Of a stretch of DNA of 64,000 nt, positions 36,706 through 44,615 are shown in pieces. The stretch spans positions 310,001-374,000 of the forward strand of contig JANSYP010000004.1 in assembly GCA_024742405.1 (NCBI GenBank), in the 5' to 3' direction. The stretch comes from Paracoccaceae bacterium (lineage in GTDB: Bacteria; Pseudomonadota; Alphaproteobacteria; Rhodobacterales; Rhodobacteraceae). Made by a program: the position numbers and the translations under genes. Below the pieces are notes generated by a model. That model had not been told where the DNA came from. It did no database searches and was given only the letters and a program-made list of their open reading frames with translations. Positions within the stretch are counted from its first letter, which is position 1. Each line of letters begins with the position of its first letter.

Positions 36706-37253
36706 GCCTGCTGCCGGTCGCGTTGGCCCTGATCGGTGCGCTGGCACTCGCCGGCTGCGATCCGGCAGGGCCGGCGGGCGTACGACTGATCCCAATCGGT
36801 ACGCCCGGCGACGCGGGGGAGGCCGCTCCGACCGGCGATGGCGCGCCGCTCGATGCGATGCGGCCCGACGCCTCGCCGCTGGCTGGGCCTACACCGGAGG
36901 CTGCGGCTGTGCCCGCCCCCGAGTCGGACGGCTCGGTCGACCTGGCGGCGGCGGCGACCGCCGCGGTGTCGGATGCGCCCGCAAGTACCGCGGTCACCAC
37001 GGATAGTGCGGCGCTCGCTGCCTATGCTCAGGCGAACACCCACGCGGTTGGCACATCCGTTCATTCCCGCGACTTTGCCTCGCCCGAACGGGCGGCGCGC
37101 GCCTGCGCCCGCTACGCCAGCGCCGACCAGGCACAAAGCGCGTTTCTGGCTGCGGGCGGCCCGGCACAGGATCCCCGCGGGTTGGACCCGGACGGCGACG
37201 GCTATGCCTGCGCCTGGGACCCCGCGAGCGCGCGGGGCGGAAGTGCAGGCTGA
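36702..37253 (+). CDS. lipoprotein with C-terminal Excalibur-type calcium-binding motif
   Basis: The 183-residue product begins [20 protein letters not shown], a lipoprotein signal with lipobox LAGC (lipidated Cys near 19). A low-complexity Pro/Ala/Asp-rich stretch (about 25-110) follows, then a C-terminal segment [20 protein letters not shown] and [13 protein letters not shown], which fits the Excalibur calcium-binding motif (DxDxDGxxC) usually found in extracellular proteins. The role is unknown; the cell envelope is likely. Its ATG overlaps the gatA stop, and its 3' end overlaps the downstream amidase start, so it could couple wall-related functions. Confidence 0.72.
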   Translation: MSLLPVALALIGALALAGCDPAGPAGVRLIPIGTPGDAGEAAPTGDGAPLDAMRPDASPLAGPTPEAAAVPAPESDGSVDLAAAATAAVSDAPASTAVTTDSAALAAYAQANTHAVGTSVHSRDFASPERAARACARYASADQAQSAFLAAGGPAQDPRGLDPDGDGYACAWDPASARGGSAG

Positions 37254-37947
37254 AACATCCGGGGCGCTCTGGCACCCGTCTCCCAATTTCGGTCCGCGCC
37301 GGAATGGGGCGAAGGCCTCTCTGATCGTGCTCCACTACACCGCAATGGAAAGTGCCGAAGCCGCGTTGGAGCGGCTCTGCGATCCGGCGTTCGAGGTGTC
37401 GGCGCACTATCTGATCGGCGCGGACGGGACGCTCTGGCAGATGGTGCGCGAGGCCGACCGTGCCTGGCATGCGGGACAGGGCAGTTGGGGCGGGCTTGGG
37501 GATGTGAACTCCCGCGCCATCGGCATCGAGCTCGACAATCTCGGCGACCGGCCCTTCCCGGTCGCCCAGGTGGCTCGGCTGCGGGAGCTTCTGACAGAGC
37601 TGGTTGTGCGGCACGCCTTGGCACCCGAAACGGTGATCGGCCATTCCGACATGGCGCCGGGGCGCAAGAACGATCCCGGGCGGCTCTTTGACTGGCGGTC
37701 TCTGGCGGTGGACGGACTTGCCGTCTGGCCGTCGGAGCACTGTGCGCCGGCAGAACCCGACCCCGATCGTTTTCTGGCCGATGCGCAGGCCTTCGGCTAC
37801 CCGGACACGGATCTGACGACGCTTCTCGATGCCGTGCGCCAGCGCTTTCGCCCGCAGGCCGAGGGACCTCTCCAGGCCGAGGATATGGCCGTAATCGCCG
37901 ATCTCGCCCGGCGCTTCCCCGTTGACCGGGCGGCTGCGACGTCCTAG
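37243..37947 (+). CDS. AmpD-like N-acetylmuramoyl-L-alanine amidase
   Basis: The 234-residue product is an amidase_2 domain protein: zinc ligand His31 in IVLHYTAMES, the later VIGHSDMAPGRKNDPG with the second His and the Asp, and VNSRAIGIELDNLG in the core. A C-terminal region (about 165-230; DADAQAFGYPDT-like and LLDAVRQRFRP) resembles a short peptidoglycan-binding helix bundle. Such enzymes cleave the lactyl-amide bond of anhydro-muropeptides in recycling. No signal peptide is seen, consistent with a cytosolic AmpD role. The GTG at 37243 is the best start; it overlaps the preceding gene by 11 bases. Confidence 0.82.
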   Translation: MQAETSGALWHPSPNFGPRRNGAKASLIVLHYTAMESAEAALERLCDPAFEVSAHYLIGADGTLWQMVREADRAWHAGQGSWGGLGDVNSRAIGIELDNLGDRPFPVAQVARLRELLTELVVRHALAPETVIGHSDMAPGRKNDPGRLFDWRSLAVDGLAVWPSEHCAPAEPDPDRFLADAQAFGYPDTDLTTLLDAVRQRFRPQAEGPLQAEDMAVIADLARRFPVDRAAATS

Positions 37948-37956
37948 GCCGTGCTC

Positions 37957-38330
37957 CGCGCGGATGGCTGGATGGCCGCGGTCTGGCAACAGGTCGAGGA
38001 AAGTCCGGACTCCACGAAGCAACGGTGCCGGGTAACGCCCGGCCGGGGTAACCCGAGGGAAAGCGCCACAGAGAACAGACCGCCCGTCACCTGACGGGTA
38101 AGGGTGAAACGGTGGGGTAAGAGCCCACCGCGGGACTGGCAACAGGACCGGCAAGGCAAGCCCCACCTGGAGCAATGCCGAATAGGGATCCCGCGCGTTC
38201 GCGCAGGCCGCTTCAGCCCAGGGATCCGGGTTGGCAGCTAGATCCCGTCAGCAATGGCGGGGGCAGAGGAATGGTCATCCAGGGGGCGCAAGCCTCCGGA
38301 CAGAATCCGGCTTACAGGCCATCCGCGCAT
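37957..38330 (+). ncRNA. rnpB: RNase P RNA, bacterial class A
   Basis: RNase P RNA is the catalytic subunit that trims tRNA 5' ends. The conserved region GAGGAAAGTCCGG is at 37996-38008 and ACAGAATCCGGCTTAC at 38300-38315. Helix P1 forms from CGGATGGC near 37961 and GCCATCCG near 38318. Other core elements (GGGTAACCCGAGGGAAAGCGCCACAGAGAA spread over 38046-38075, and GGTGAAACGGTGGGGTAAGAG around 38103) are in order. Length is about 374 nt. Ends are estimated from P1. It starts about 10 bases after the amidase stop. Confidence 0.93.
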
Positions 38331-38472
38331 CTCGGCCCACACTTCCGGCTTTTCGCGTTGCGACAAGGCCCGGCCTGGGACACGCTCTTGGGGCCTACGG
38401 GCGTTCGAGCGGAATATGTCGCGCGCGCGGCCTGTCCTGCCCGGGCCAGTCCGCGACCATACGAGGTTCAAA

Positions 38473-39033
38473 ATGAACGCCGCAAAGCCCCTTCTTTTTT
38501 CCATGCTCACCAGTCTCGCTCTAACCGCCAGTGCCTGGGGCGACATCGCCGCCGGCCCGGAGGGTATGGTGATCCTGACGGTCGGCGGGGATGTCGCCCA
38601 CCCGAATCGCGGTGCTGCCAGCGAGGAGGACGCGACGATCCTGGGCAAGCTCGGCGTCTCCTTCGACAAGGCGGTGGAGTTCGACCTCGCCGGGCTCGAC
38701 GCCCTGGAACAAGGGTTCTTCGAGCAGTCCTACAACGATGGCATGTTTGCCGGCACGTTCACTGGCCCCAGGATTTCGGCGATCCTCGACGCCGTGGGCC
38801 TGCCTGGTTCGACGGTCTACGCCATGGCGCTTGACGGATATGAGGCCGAGATTCCCGGCGCATATATCGCAAGATATGAGCCGATCCTGGCCACGCATCT
38901 GAATGGACGTCCGCTCGGGCTCGGCGGTTTCGGTCCGACGACGGTGGTGTTCCCCGAGGTGGACGATCCGGACGAGACCGAAGCGATCAACAGCATGCTG
39001 CCCTGGGCGACGATCTATCTGGACGTGGAGTAG
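38473..39033 (+). CDS. secreted protein related to SUOX-type molybdopterin-binding fold, cofactor use doubtful
   Basis: The 186-residue product has a signal peptide (MNAAKPLLFSMLTSLALTASA, cleavage near 22). The rest resembles small periplasmic relatives of the oxidoreductase molybdopterin-binding domain: VILTVGGDVAHPN at the start, FDLAGLDAL, FAGTFTGPRISAILDAVGL, and GYEAEIPGAYIA. I do not see the conserved Mo-coordinating cysteine of sulfite oxidase or MsrP, so it may be a non-catalytic member. AGG precedes the ATG at 38473. Single gene between rnpB and rpmG. Moderate confidence on the family. Confidence 0.55.
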   Translation: MNAAKPLLFSMLTSLALTASAWGDIAAGPEGMVILTVGGDVAHPNRGAASEEDATILGKLGVSFDKAVEFDLAGLDALEQGFFEQSYNDGMFAGTFTGPRISAILDAVGLPGSTVYAMALDGYEAEIPGAYIARYEPILATHLNGRPLGLGGFGPTTVVFPEVDDPDETEAINSMLPWATIYLDVE

Positions 39034-39128
39034 CGCCGGGAGACACTTGACAGCACCCCTAGCATCCCTGATAGACGCCGTTCATCGATTTTCCGGGCGG
39101 TCTGACCGACCCGTGTCAGGAGTGACCC

Positions 39129-39296
39129 ATGGCGAAACCGACCACGATCAAGATCCGCCTGAACTCGTCCGCGGGCACTGGCCATTTCTATGTTGCCAAA
39201 AAGAACGCCCGCACCATGACCGAGAAGATGGTGGTGAACAAGTACGACCCCGTCGTGCGCAAGCATGTCGAGTACAAGGAAGGCAAGATCAAGTAA
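39129..39296 (+). CDS. rpmG: 50S ribosomal protein L33
   Basis: The 55-residue product reads [20 protein letters not shown] followed by [14 protein letters not shown] and ends [10 protein letters not shown], the standard proteobacterial L33. It is the cysteine-free form (no CxxC pairs), so it does not bind zinc. The ATG at 39129 is preceded by AGGAGTGACCC. A terminator follows directly. Small but certain. Confidence 0.96.
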   Translation: MAKPTTIKIRLNSSAGTGHFYVAKKNARTMTEKMVVNKYDPVVRKHVEYKEGKIK

Positions 39297-39323
39297 TCTG
39301 CCGCGCCTGTCGCGATGATCGAG

Positions 39324-39348
39324 GGCCGCGCCACCAGCGCGGCCTTTT
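39324..39348 (+). terminator. intrinsic terminator after rpmG
   Basis: GGCCGCGC (39324-39331) and GCGCGGCC (39337-39344) form a perfect 8-bp stem with a five-base loop, followed by four Ts. It lies 28 bases after the rpmG stop. Confidence 0.85.
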
Positions 39349-39365
39349 GCTGTTTGGAGGGACGG

Positions 39366-39854
39366 ATGAGCGGGTTTTCCGTGCGCCTTGCCGGTCCGGG
39401 CGATCTAGGTGCCGTCGATGCACTGCTGGCACGGGCCTATCCGCGGCTGCTCAAGGCCGACTACCCGCCCTCGGTTCTGGTGACGGCGCTGCCGCTGATC
39501 AGCCGCGCGCAGCCCGGGTTGGTGACTGGAGGCAGCTACTATGTGGCCGTGACGGACGTGGGCGACATCATCGGTGCGGGCGGCTGGACGCAGCGGCGCG
39601 GGGCGCCCGGGCTCGGTGATGTGCGCCACCTGGTGACCGACGACCGCCAGATACGCCGGGGCGTCGGCCGGGCGATCATGGCGGCAGCCCATGATCAGGC
39701 GCGGTCCGCGGGCGTTCGTTTGATGGATTGCAAGGCAACCCGCACGGCAGAGCCGTTCTATGCCGCCATGGGCTATCGCCGGCTGGGCGAGATCACGGTC
39801 GCCCTGCGCGCAGGGATCAGCTTTCCCGCGGTTCAGATGCAGCGACGGCTTTGA
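39366..39854 (+). CDS. GNAT-family N-acetyltransferase
   Basis: The 162-residue product is a GNAT protein: motif A is HLVTDDRQIRRGVGRAIMAA, with the pyrophosphate-binding R-x-x-G-x-G/A pattern near residue 100, and the C-terminal FYAAMGYRRLGEI is the usual motif B region. The acceptor substrate is not determinable. GGAGGGACGG before the ATG at 39366 fixes the start; the upstream in-frame ATG at 39315 would overlap the rpmG terminator. It is convergent with the VPLPA-CTERM gene. Confidence 0.82.
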   Translation: MSGFSVRLAGPGDLGAVDALLARAYPRLLKADYPPSVLVTALPLISRAQPGLVTGGSYYVAVTDVGDIIGAGGWTQRRGAPGLGDVRHLVTDDRQIRRGVGRAIMAAAHDQARSAGVRLMDCKATRTAEPFYAAMGYRRLGEITVALRAGISFPAVQMQRRL

Positions 39855-39916
39855 CGAACGCGCACAGGGCTTGGCCGGAGCGCGCCATTGCGTCCTAGAG
39901 CCTGCCTTGGGCAACG

Positions 39917-39940
39917 AAAAAAGGGGCCGCCTGCGGCCCC
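39917..39940 (-). terminator. intrinsic terminator for the VPLPA-CTERM gene
   Basis: GGGGCCGC (39923-39930) and GCGGCCCC (39933-39940) form an 8-bp stem. Read on the minus strand it is followed by six Ts (plus-strand A-run at 39917-39922). On the plus strand CTTT follows, so it may work both ways. Confidence 0.8.
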
Positions 39941-39967
39941 CTTTAACATCCGGAACACTTGCGCCCG

Positions 39968-40492
39968 TTAGGCGGTCTGTCTGCGGCGCACCAGTACGAG
40001 CCCGCCAAGGCCGGTCAACAGAAGCGCCCCCGCGAACGGGAGCGGCACAGGCGACACGGCGACTTCGATGCCGAAGCCGGCGCCGTCGAGAGAGTTGAGC
40101 CAGGACACCTGCAGGATCTGACTCAGTGTCCCCGGGGCCAGAAAGACCGAGCTCAGCGAGGTCTCGGTCGGAAGGACCGGAACAGAGGCCAGCAGGCTGT
40201 TGTCGGCAGCGTTCAACCAGGACAGGGTCAGGCCTTCGAATGTGCTGGCCACTATTCCGCCGATCGTCACGATCGCTTCGGCCGTCGCGTCACGGTTCGC
40301 TTCAAACGTCACGCTCCAGCTGCCGGGCCCGCCGAGCGCAGCTATGTTCCCGATGAACTGGGTTTCGAGTCCGGCACCTGTCGCATAGACACCGCCATCC
40401 GAAATCACGGTCACGGCGCTGGAGGCCGAGGCCGACAGGCCAAGCGCCAGAAGCGCAGCAGCGCCGAATTTCATGAGTGTGTTGATTACCAT
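39968..40492 (-). CDS. VPLPA-CTERM sorting-domain exported protein
   Basis: The 174-residue product begins with a signal peptide (MVINTLMKFGAAALLALGLS, cleavage near ASA) and ends with the sorting signal VPLPFAGALLLTGLGGLVLV plus RRR: the VPLPA-type motif, a membrane helix and an arginine tail. Such proteins are processed by exosortase/XrtD-type enzymes and placed on the cell surface or in the exopolysaccharide matrix. The middle is a beta-rich passenger of unknown function. GGAG precedes the ATG at 40492 by about 10 bases; ATG 40507 or 40474 are alternatives. No exosortase is in this window. Confidence 0.83.
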   Translation of the reverse strand: MVINTLMKFGAAALLALGLSASASSAVTVISDGGVYATGAGLETQFIGNIAALGGPGSWSVTFEANRDATAEAIVTIGGIVASTFEGLTLSWLNAADNSLLASVPVLPTETSLSSVFLAPGTLSQILQVSWLNSLDGAGFGIEVAVSPVPLPFAGALLLTGLGGLVLVRRRQTA

Positions 40493-41144
40493 AGAGGGAA
40501 ACTCCATTTACGATTAAATCTTCGTGCAAATCAGGCGCAATAGTCTCGCCTGCGTGGTTTTGAATCTTATTGCGCAACAATCGTCAATTGGATTTCGTGG
40601 TTCCTGAGGGTGCGTTGCGAAACTTTCACTGCATTGCGCGGAGAGGAGGGTTTTGGGGCGAACCTCTCGGATTTCATAAAGAATCCATCACACACGTTGG
40701 CGTTGACTTAGGCATCGCGCTGCCCTGTCCGACGGGCCGCGGCGGCGCGCGCCGGCCCTTGACGCCGCCTGAGTCAGAGGGCGTCCGGACGCGCCCGCAT
40801 CTGCATCCTTTCACGGCGTGCTGCCAGTAGACCTGAAGGTCCTGTGGCAGAGTGTGGCATTCGCACGAACGAAAGACCGCAGCGGTCCGCGATCACGCTT
40901 TCTCCTTCCCGGCTGTCGGTGCCGACAAGACGCATGATCTGATGATCTTGGGCGGTCCACGAAGGGCGGCGTGCCAAACGCTCTGTGAGCGGTTTCCGGG
41001 GCGGGGTCGAATGGGGAGCAGTATTCGCGCCTTGGAGGCTCGGGGCAAGCCTTGAGGCGTCCGGGACCGCTTCGTCCAGGCCCCTCCAAATGCAAAGGGG
41101 CCGGCGTCTCCGCCGGCCCCCTTGGTCAGTTATGCTGCTTCAGG
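40493..41144. other. 652-base gene-free stretch with an inverted repeat near the VPLPA-CTERM start
   Basis: No convincing gene is seen on either strand: short open frames lack ribosome binding sites and family features. Near the left end, GCGCAATA (40535-40542) and TATTGCGC (40568-40575) form a perfect inverted repeat whose arms are 33 bases apart, three helical turns, at 43 and 76 bases upstream of the exported-protein start. The right end holds the terminator of the Bax-inhibitor gene. The rest shows nothing I can interpret. Confidence 0.5.
41094..41120 (-). terminator. hairpin terminator of the Bax inhibitor-1 gene
   Basis: GGGGCCGGCG (41097-41106) and CGCCGGCCCC (41111-41120) form a perfect 10-bp stem with a TCTC loop. 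On the minus strand it is followed by TTTGCATTT, a weak T-run. Confidence 0.65.
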
Positions 41145-41921
41145 TCACTCGCGATTGCCGAGAAACTGGAGCAGGAACATGAACATGTTGATGAAGTCGA
41201 GGTAGAGGCTCAAGGCACCCATGATGGCGGCCTTGCCCAGCCATTCCTGATCGCCGGCGCTGGCCATCTGGATATAGGTGGTCTTGATCTTCTGCGTATC
41301 ATAGGCGGTGAGGCCCGCGAAGATCAGGACCCCGATCACCGAGATCGCGAATTGCATCGCCGAGGAAGCGATGAAGATGTTGATCACCATCGCCACGATC
41401 AGCCCGATAAGGCCCATCATGAGGAACGTCCCCATCGCGGAGAGATCTTTCTTCGTAGTGTAGCCATACAGGCTGAGCGACGCGAACGCGATCGCGGTCA
41501 CCAGGAAGGTCGTCACGATGGAGGCACCGGTGAAGACCAGGAAGATCGAGCTGATCGACAGCCCCATCACGGCGGCAAAGCTGTAGAATACCGTCTGCGC
41601 GGTCGCGGCCGACATCCGGTTGACGCCAGCAGCAAAGCCAAAGACGAAGAGCAAAGGCGCAAACATGATCAGCCATTTCAGCGGGGATGCGTAGATCGCT
41701 GCCCCGAGACCGGTCAGATAGGTGTCAGCGCCGATCTGAGCCGCGGCGCCCGACGGATCGGTCGTCACTGCAAGCCCGGAAATCGCCCAGGACGTTGCCG
41801 CCGTGATCAGCATGCCCACAGACATCGTGCTGTAGACTTTGTTCATGTGGGCGCGAAGGCCCTCGTCGATCTCTGCCGTCCGGACGCCGGACCCGGCACG
41901 GATCGTCTGATAGTCAGCCAT
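41145..41921 (-). CDS. Bax inhibitor-1/YccA family membrane protein
   Basis: The 258-residue product has seven hydrophobic segments and the BI-1 family pattern: AHMNKVYSTMSVGMLITAAT at the first segment, VNRMSAATAQTVFYSFAAVM in the middle, and FAGLTAYDTQKIK, with SLYLDFINMFMFLLQFLGNR at the C-terminus. Bacterial members are pH-sensitive calcium leak channels or FtsH-interacting proteins such as YccA. GGAGG before the ATG at 41921 fixes the start. Monocistronic. Confidence 0.92.
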   Translation of the reverse strand: MADYQTIRAGSGVRTAEIDEGLRAHMNKVYSTMSVGMLITAATSWAISGLAVTTDPSGAAAQIGADTYLTGLGAAIYASPLKWLIMFAPLLFVFGFAAGVNRMSAATAQTVFYSFAAVMGLSISSIFLVFTGASIVTTFLVTAIAFASLSLYGYTTKKDLSAMGTFLMMGLIGLIVAMVINIFIASSAMQFAISVIGVLIFAGLTAYDTQKIKTTYIQMASAGDQEWLGKAAIMGALSLYLDFINMFMFLLQFLGNRE

Positions 41922-42044
41922 AGGTTGCCTCCAAACAATGATTGCGGCGGAGCCCGAAGGGACCGCCGCCGTTGCAGTGAATATCGGCAAACCCTAGCAG
42001 TATTTCAAGCGATTGACCTCGCAGTTTATGTCAGTTTTTCGTGC

Positions 42045-42269
42045 TTAGTGTCGCCAATGGTCCGGGACATCCCAGATTGGGCGGCCCGCTTCGCGCCTTG
42101 CCGCCTCTTCCGTCAGGCCGATATCGCGCAGCTGGTGCGGGCTGAGATCGGCCAGCGTCCGGCGCTGACGCCTCAGTTCGAGATAATCCAGCAAGCTCCG
42201 CACCCGGTTGCGGGGACGCCCGAACGCCGCCGAGAGCACGCGTCTGGACCGCAGATCGAAGACAGGCAT
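42045..42269 (-). CDS. DUF1127 small protein
   Basis: The 74-residue product carries the short DUF1127 domain RSLLDYLELRRQRRTLADLS followed by HQLRDIGLTEEAARREA, here in the C-terminal two-thirds. Arginine-rich DUF1127 proteins in alphaproteobacteria affect phosphate and carbon homeostasis and RNA turnover. AAAGGATTTGCC precedes the ATG. It is convergent with nothing and divergent from the LysR gene, with about 120 bases between. Confidence 0.85.
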   Translation of the reverse strand: MPVFDLRSRRVLSAAFGRPRNRVRSLLDYLELRRQRRTLADLSPHQLRDIGLTEEAARREAGRPIWDVPDHWRH

Positions 42270-42390
42270 GGCAAATCCTTTCGCATTTCGTGATGGTTTT
42301 TTCCGTTTTGATCGCTTTGCTTGATATGTATGCCGGGAGCTGATAGATTTTTAAAACGAATGATTTTGAAGTAACACATCAGGAGGCGTG

Positions 42391-43308
42391 ATGCGGACCC
42401 TTGATCTTACGGCCCTGCGCGCGTTGGTCGCCGTAGCCGATTCCGGCGGCGTCACTCGCGCGGCCAATCTGCTGAACCTCACCCAATCGGCGGTGTCCAT
42501 GCAGATGAAGCGGCTGGAGCAGGCCGTGGGGCTGCCCCTGCTTGAACGTGCCGGGCGCCATGTCATCCTGACGTCGGCCGGGGAGCAGCTGCTGGGCTAC
42601 GCACGGCGGATGATCGCGCTGAATGACGAGGCGGTGACGCGGCTGACCGAGCCGTCCTTTGAGGGCGAACTGGTCCTCGGTGTGCCCCATGACATCGTCT
42701 ATCCGCACATTCCGAGTGTTTTGAAGCGTTTCTCTGCGGAGTTTCCACGGGTGAAGGTGAACCTGCTGTCGTCCTATACGACGGCGCTCAAGGCGCAATT
42801 CGAAGAGGGCAGCTGCGACATCATCCTGGCCACAGAAGACACCCGGCCCGAGGGTGCCGAAGTGCTGGCAACGCTGCCGCTGGTGTGGGTGGGAGCACCG
42901 GGTGGCACGGCCTGGCGCGCGCGGCCCCTGCGGCTGGCGTTCGAGCGCAACTGCATGTTCCGGCCCCTGTCGCAAGCCGCGCTGGATCGCGTCGACATCC
43001 CTTGGGAACTGGCCGTGGAATCCGACAGTTCGCGCAGCATCGCGGCAACGGTCAGCGCGGATCTGGCGGTGCATGTGGCGATCGCCGGCACGACAGACGT
43101 CCATTTCGAAGAGATTTGCCATGGCGATACGCTGCCGGACCTGAGCAGCACCCACATCAACCTCTATGTGCGGGATCTGCCGGACGTGAAGCGGGCTCCC
43201 GGCCAGGAGCGGATGGCAGAAATGATCCGCGGGGCCTACCTGTCGCGCCCGCTGCAACGCAGTGCGGCGCCAGGGCAGTCCGTGACGGCCGCGGCTCTGG
43301 CGAGCTAA
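42391..43308 (+). CDS. LysR-family transcriptional regulator
   Basis: The 305-residue product has an N-terminal winged helix (DLTALRALVAVADSGGVTRA, then LLNLTQSAVSMQMKRLEQAV) and a substrate-binding domain that begins at about residue 90 with GELVLGVPHDIVYPHIPSVL. The DNA-binding part resembles the PecT/LrhA group. The target is unknown. GGAGG precedes the ATG at 42391; a GTG three bases earlier is possible. It points toward the convergent quinone oxidoreductase and away from DUF1127. Confidence 0.87.
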   Translation: MRTLDLTALRALVAVADSGGVTRAANLLNLTQSAVSMQMKRLEQAVGLPLLERAGRHVILTSAGEQLLGYARRMIALNDEAVTRLTEPSFEGELVLGVPHDIVYPHIPSVLKRFSAEFPRVKVNLLSSYTTALKAQFEEGSCDIILATEDTRPEGAEVLATLPLVWVGAPGGTAWRARPLRLAFERNCMFRPLSQAALDRVDIPWELAVESDSSRSIAATVSADLAVHVAIAGTTDVHFEEICHGDTLPDLSSTHINLYVRDLPDVKRAPGQERMAEMIRGAYLSRPLQRSAAPGQSVTAAALAS

Positions 43309-43320
43309 GGCGGGTGCCCG

Positions 43321-44286
43321 CTAGGGGGTCACGACGACCTTGCCTGTGGATTTGCGGCTGCGGATCAGGTCGAGCGCCTCTTCGGCACGCGACAGCGGCA
43401 GGCTTTGGCTGATATGGGGGCGGATGCGGCCGTCTTCGAACCAGTGCAGCAGTTCTTTCAGGCTGCCGGTCAGGACCTCGGGGGCGAAGTTCAGATACCC
43501 GCCCCACCAGAATCCAATCACATCGATATTCTTGACCAGCAGGATGTTTGCCGGGATCTGGGGCACCTCGCCGCCGGCAAAGCCGATGGTCAGGTAACGG
43601 CCCTCCGGCGCGCAGGTACGCAAGGCGGGGGTGAAGAGCGGCTCGCCGATCGTGTCATAGACGACATCGAGGCCGCCAAAGCCCTTGAACGCGGCCTTGA
43701 GCGCTTCCGGGTCCTGATCGCTGTCGATCAGGTGATCGGCACCCGCAGCTTCGGCCACCCGCAGCTTTTCTGACCCTCGTGCGCTGGCGATCACCGTCGC
43801 CCCGCAGGCTTTGGCGACCTCCACGGCGGTGAGCCCAGCGCCGCCCGCCGCGCCCAGCACCAGCACGGTCTCGCCTGCGGCCAGCCGCGCGCGGTGCACC
43901 AGGGCCAGATGTGCGCTGCCATAGGTGATCTGAAACGCGGCCGCCTGCTCGAAACGCATCGACTCGGGGATCTTGAGGCAGCGCGCGGCCGGGGCGCAGG
44001 CGATCTCGGCCATCCCGCCATGTCCCGCGTAGGCGGCCACGCGGTCGCCGACCGCAAACCCAGTGACACCGTCGCCTAGGGCCGTGACCGTTCCGGCGAT
44101 CTCCATGCCCAGCGTCATCGGCGGCGCCGGCATCTCCTGATACTTGCCGCGGATCATCAGCGTGTCGGCAAAGTTGAGCCCGCAGGCGCCGACGGCGATC
44201 TGGACTTCCCCCGTGGCCGGGGCGGGCGCCGGACAGTCGATCAGAACGGGCGGCGTGTCGAAGCTTTGCAATCGGTAGGCCAGCAT
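43321..44286 (-). CDS. NADPH:quinone oxidoreductase (zinc-free MDR family)
   Basis: The 321-residue product belongs to the medium-chain dehydrogenase superfamily: GACGLNFADTLMIRGKYQEM, GMEIAGTVTALGDGVTGFAV at the catalytic domain, and the Rossmann motif VLVLGAAGGAGLTAVEVAKA near residue 145. The zinc-binding cysteines of alcohol dehydrogenases are absent, as in quinone oxidoreductases (QOR), which reduce quinones or enones with NADPH. GGAG seven bases before the ATG supports the start. The stop is 12 bases from the LysR stop (convergent). Confidence 0.86.
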   Translation of the reverse strand: MLAYRLQSFDTPPVLIDCPAPAPATGEVQIAVGACGLNFADTLMIRGKYQEMPAPPMTLGMEIAGTVTALGDGVTGFAVGDRVAAYAGHGGMAEIACAPAARCLKIPESMRFEQAAAFQITYGSAHLALVHRARLAAGETVLVLGAAGGAGLTAVEVAKACGATVIASARGSEKLRVAEAAGADHLIDSDQDPEALKAAFKGFGGLDVVYDTIGEPLFTPALRTCAPEGRYLTIGFAGGEVPQIPANILLVKNIDVIGFWWGGYLNFAPEVLTGSLKELLHWFEDGRIRPHISQSLPLSRAEEALDLIRSRKSTGKVVVTP

Positions 44287-44615
44287 TCATGTGCTCCTGT
44301 TCACTCATGGCGCCGTGTGGTTATGCGCATGCCGCAGAGCGGCGTAAATGTCGTTCGCCTTTGCAAAATGCGAAAAGCGTGCAAAATGATCGTGGCAAAT
44401 TGCAAAATCCCGTACATGGACACGCTCAGGGATATGTTGCAGCTGCAGAATGTGACATAAATCTTACCGAGACGCGTCACAAAGCTTGGTTTTTTCGTAA
44501 TAATTAACAGAGTATTGAGAGGTTGAGAAAAAAATCGCGTGGCTGAATTCGCCGGTCTCCCCGACTTGGCACGGTTATTGCTTCTCTCAACCGTAAGATA
44601 GAACGGAGTCCGACC
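44287..44615 (+). promoter_or_regulatory. 329-base regulatory region before the XRE gene with TGCAAAAT repeats and TGTGAC inverted repeat
   Basis: TGCAAAAT occurs three times in the same orientation at 44362-44369, 44380-44387 and 44401-44408 (steps of 18 and 21 bases, close to two helical turns); the first sits inside TTTGCAAA. About 43 bases further, TGTGAC (44451-44456) and GTCACA (44476-44481) form a perfect inverted repeat with a 19-base spacer, 86-116 bases before the sigma-54 promoter. The inverted repeat is a good candidate enhancer. No gene is seen in the gap. Confidence 0.55.
44567..44582 (+). promoter_or_regulatory. sigma-54 (RpoN) promoter
   Basis: TGGCACG (44567-44573), GTTA, TTGCT (44578-44582) matches the -24/-12 consensus TGGCACG-N4-TTGCW without mismatch, with ten bases between the invariant GG and GC. 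It ends 33 bases before the XRE start codon, leaving a leader of about 23 nt. Confidence 0.85.

Noticed and set aside
40811-41095. Possible small genes in the 652-base gap
   Set aside because: The short open frames on both strands have no Shine-Dalgarno, no family resemblance and unusual residue composition.
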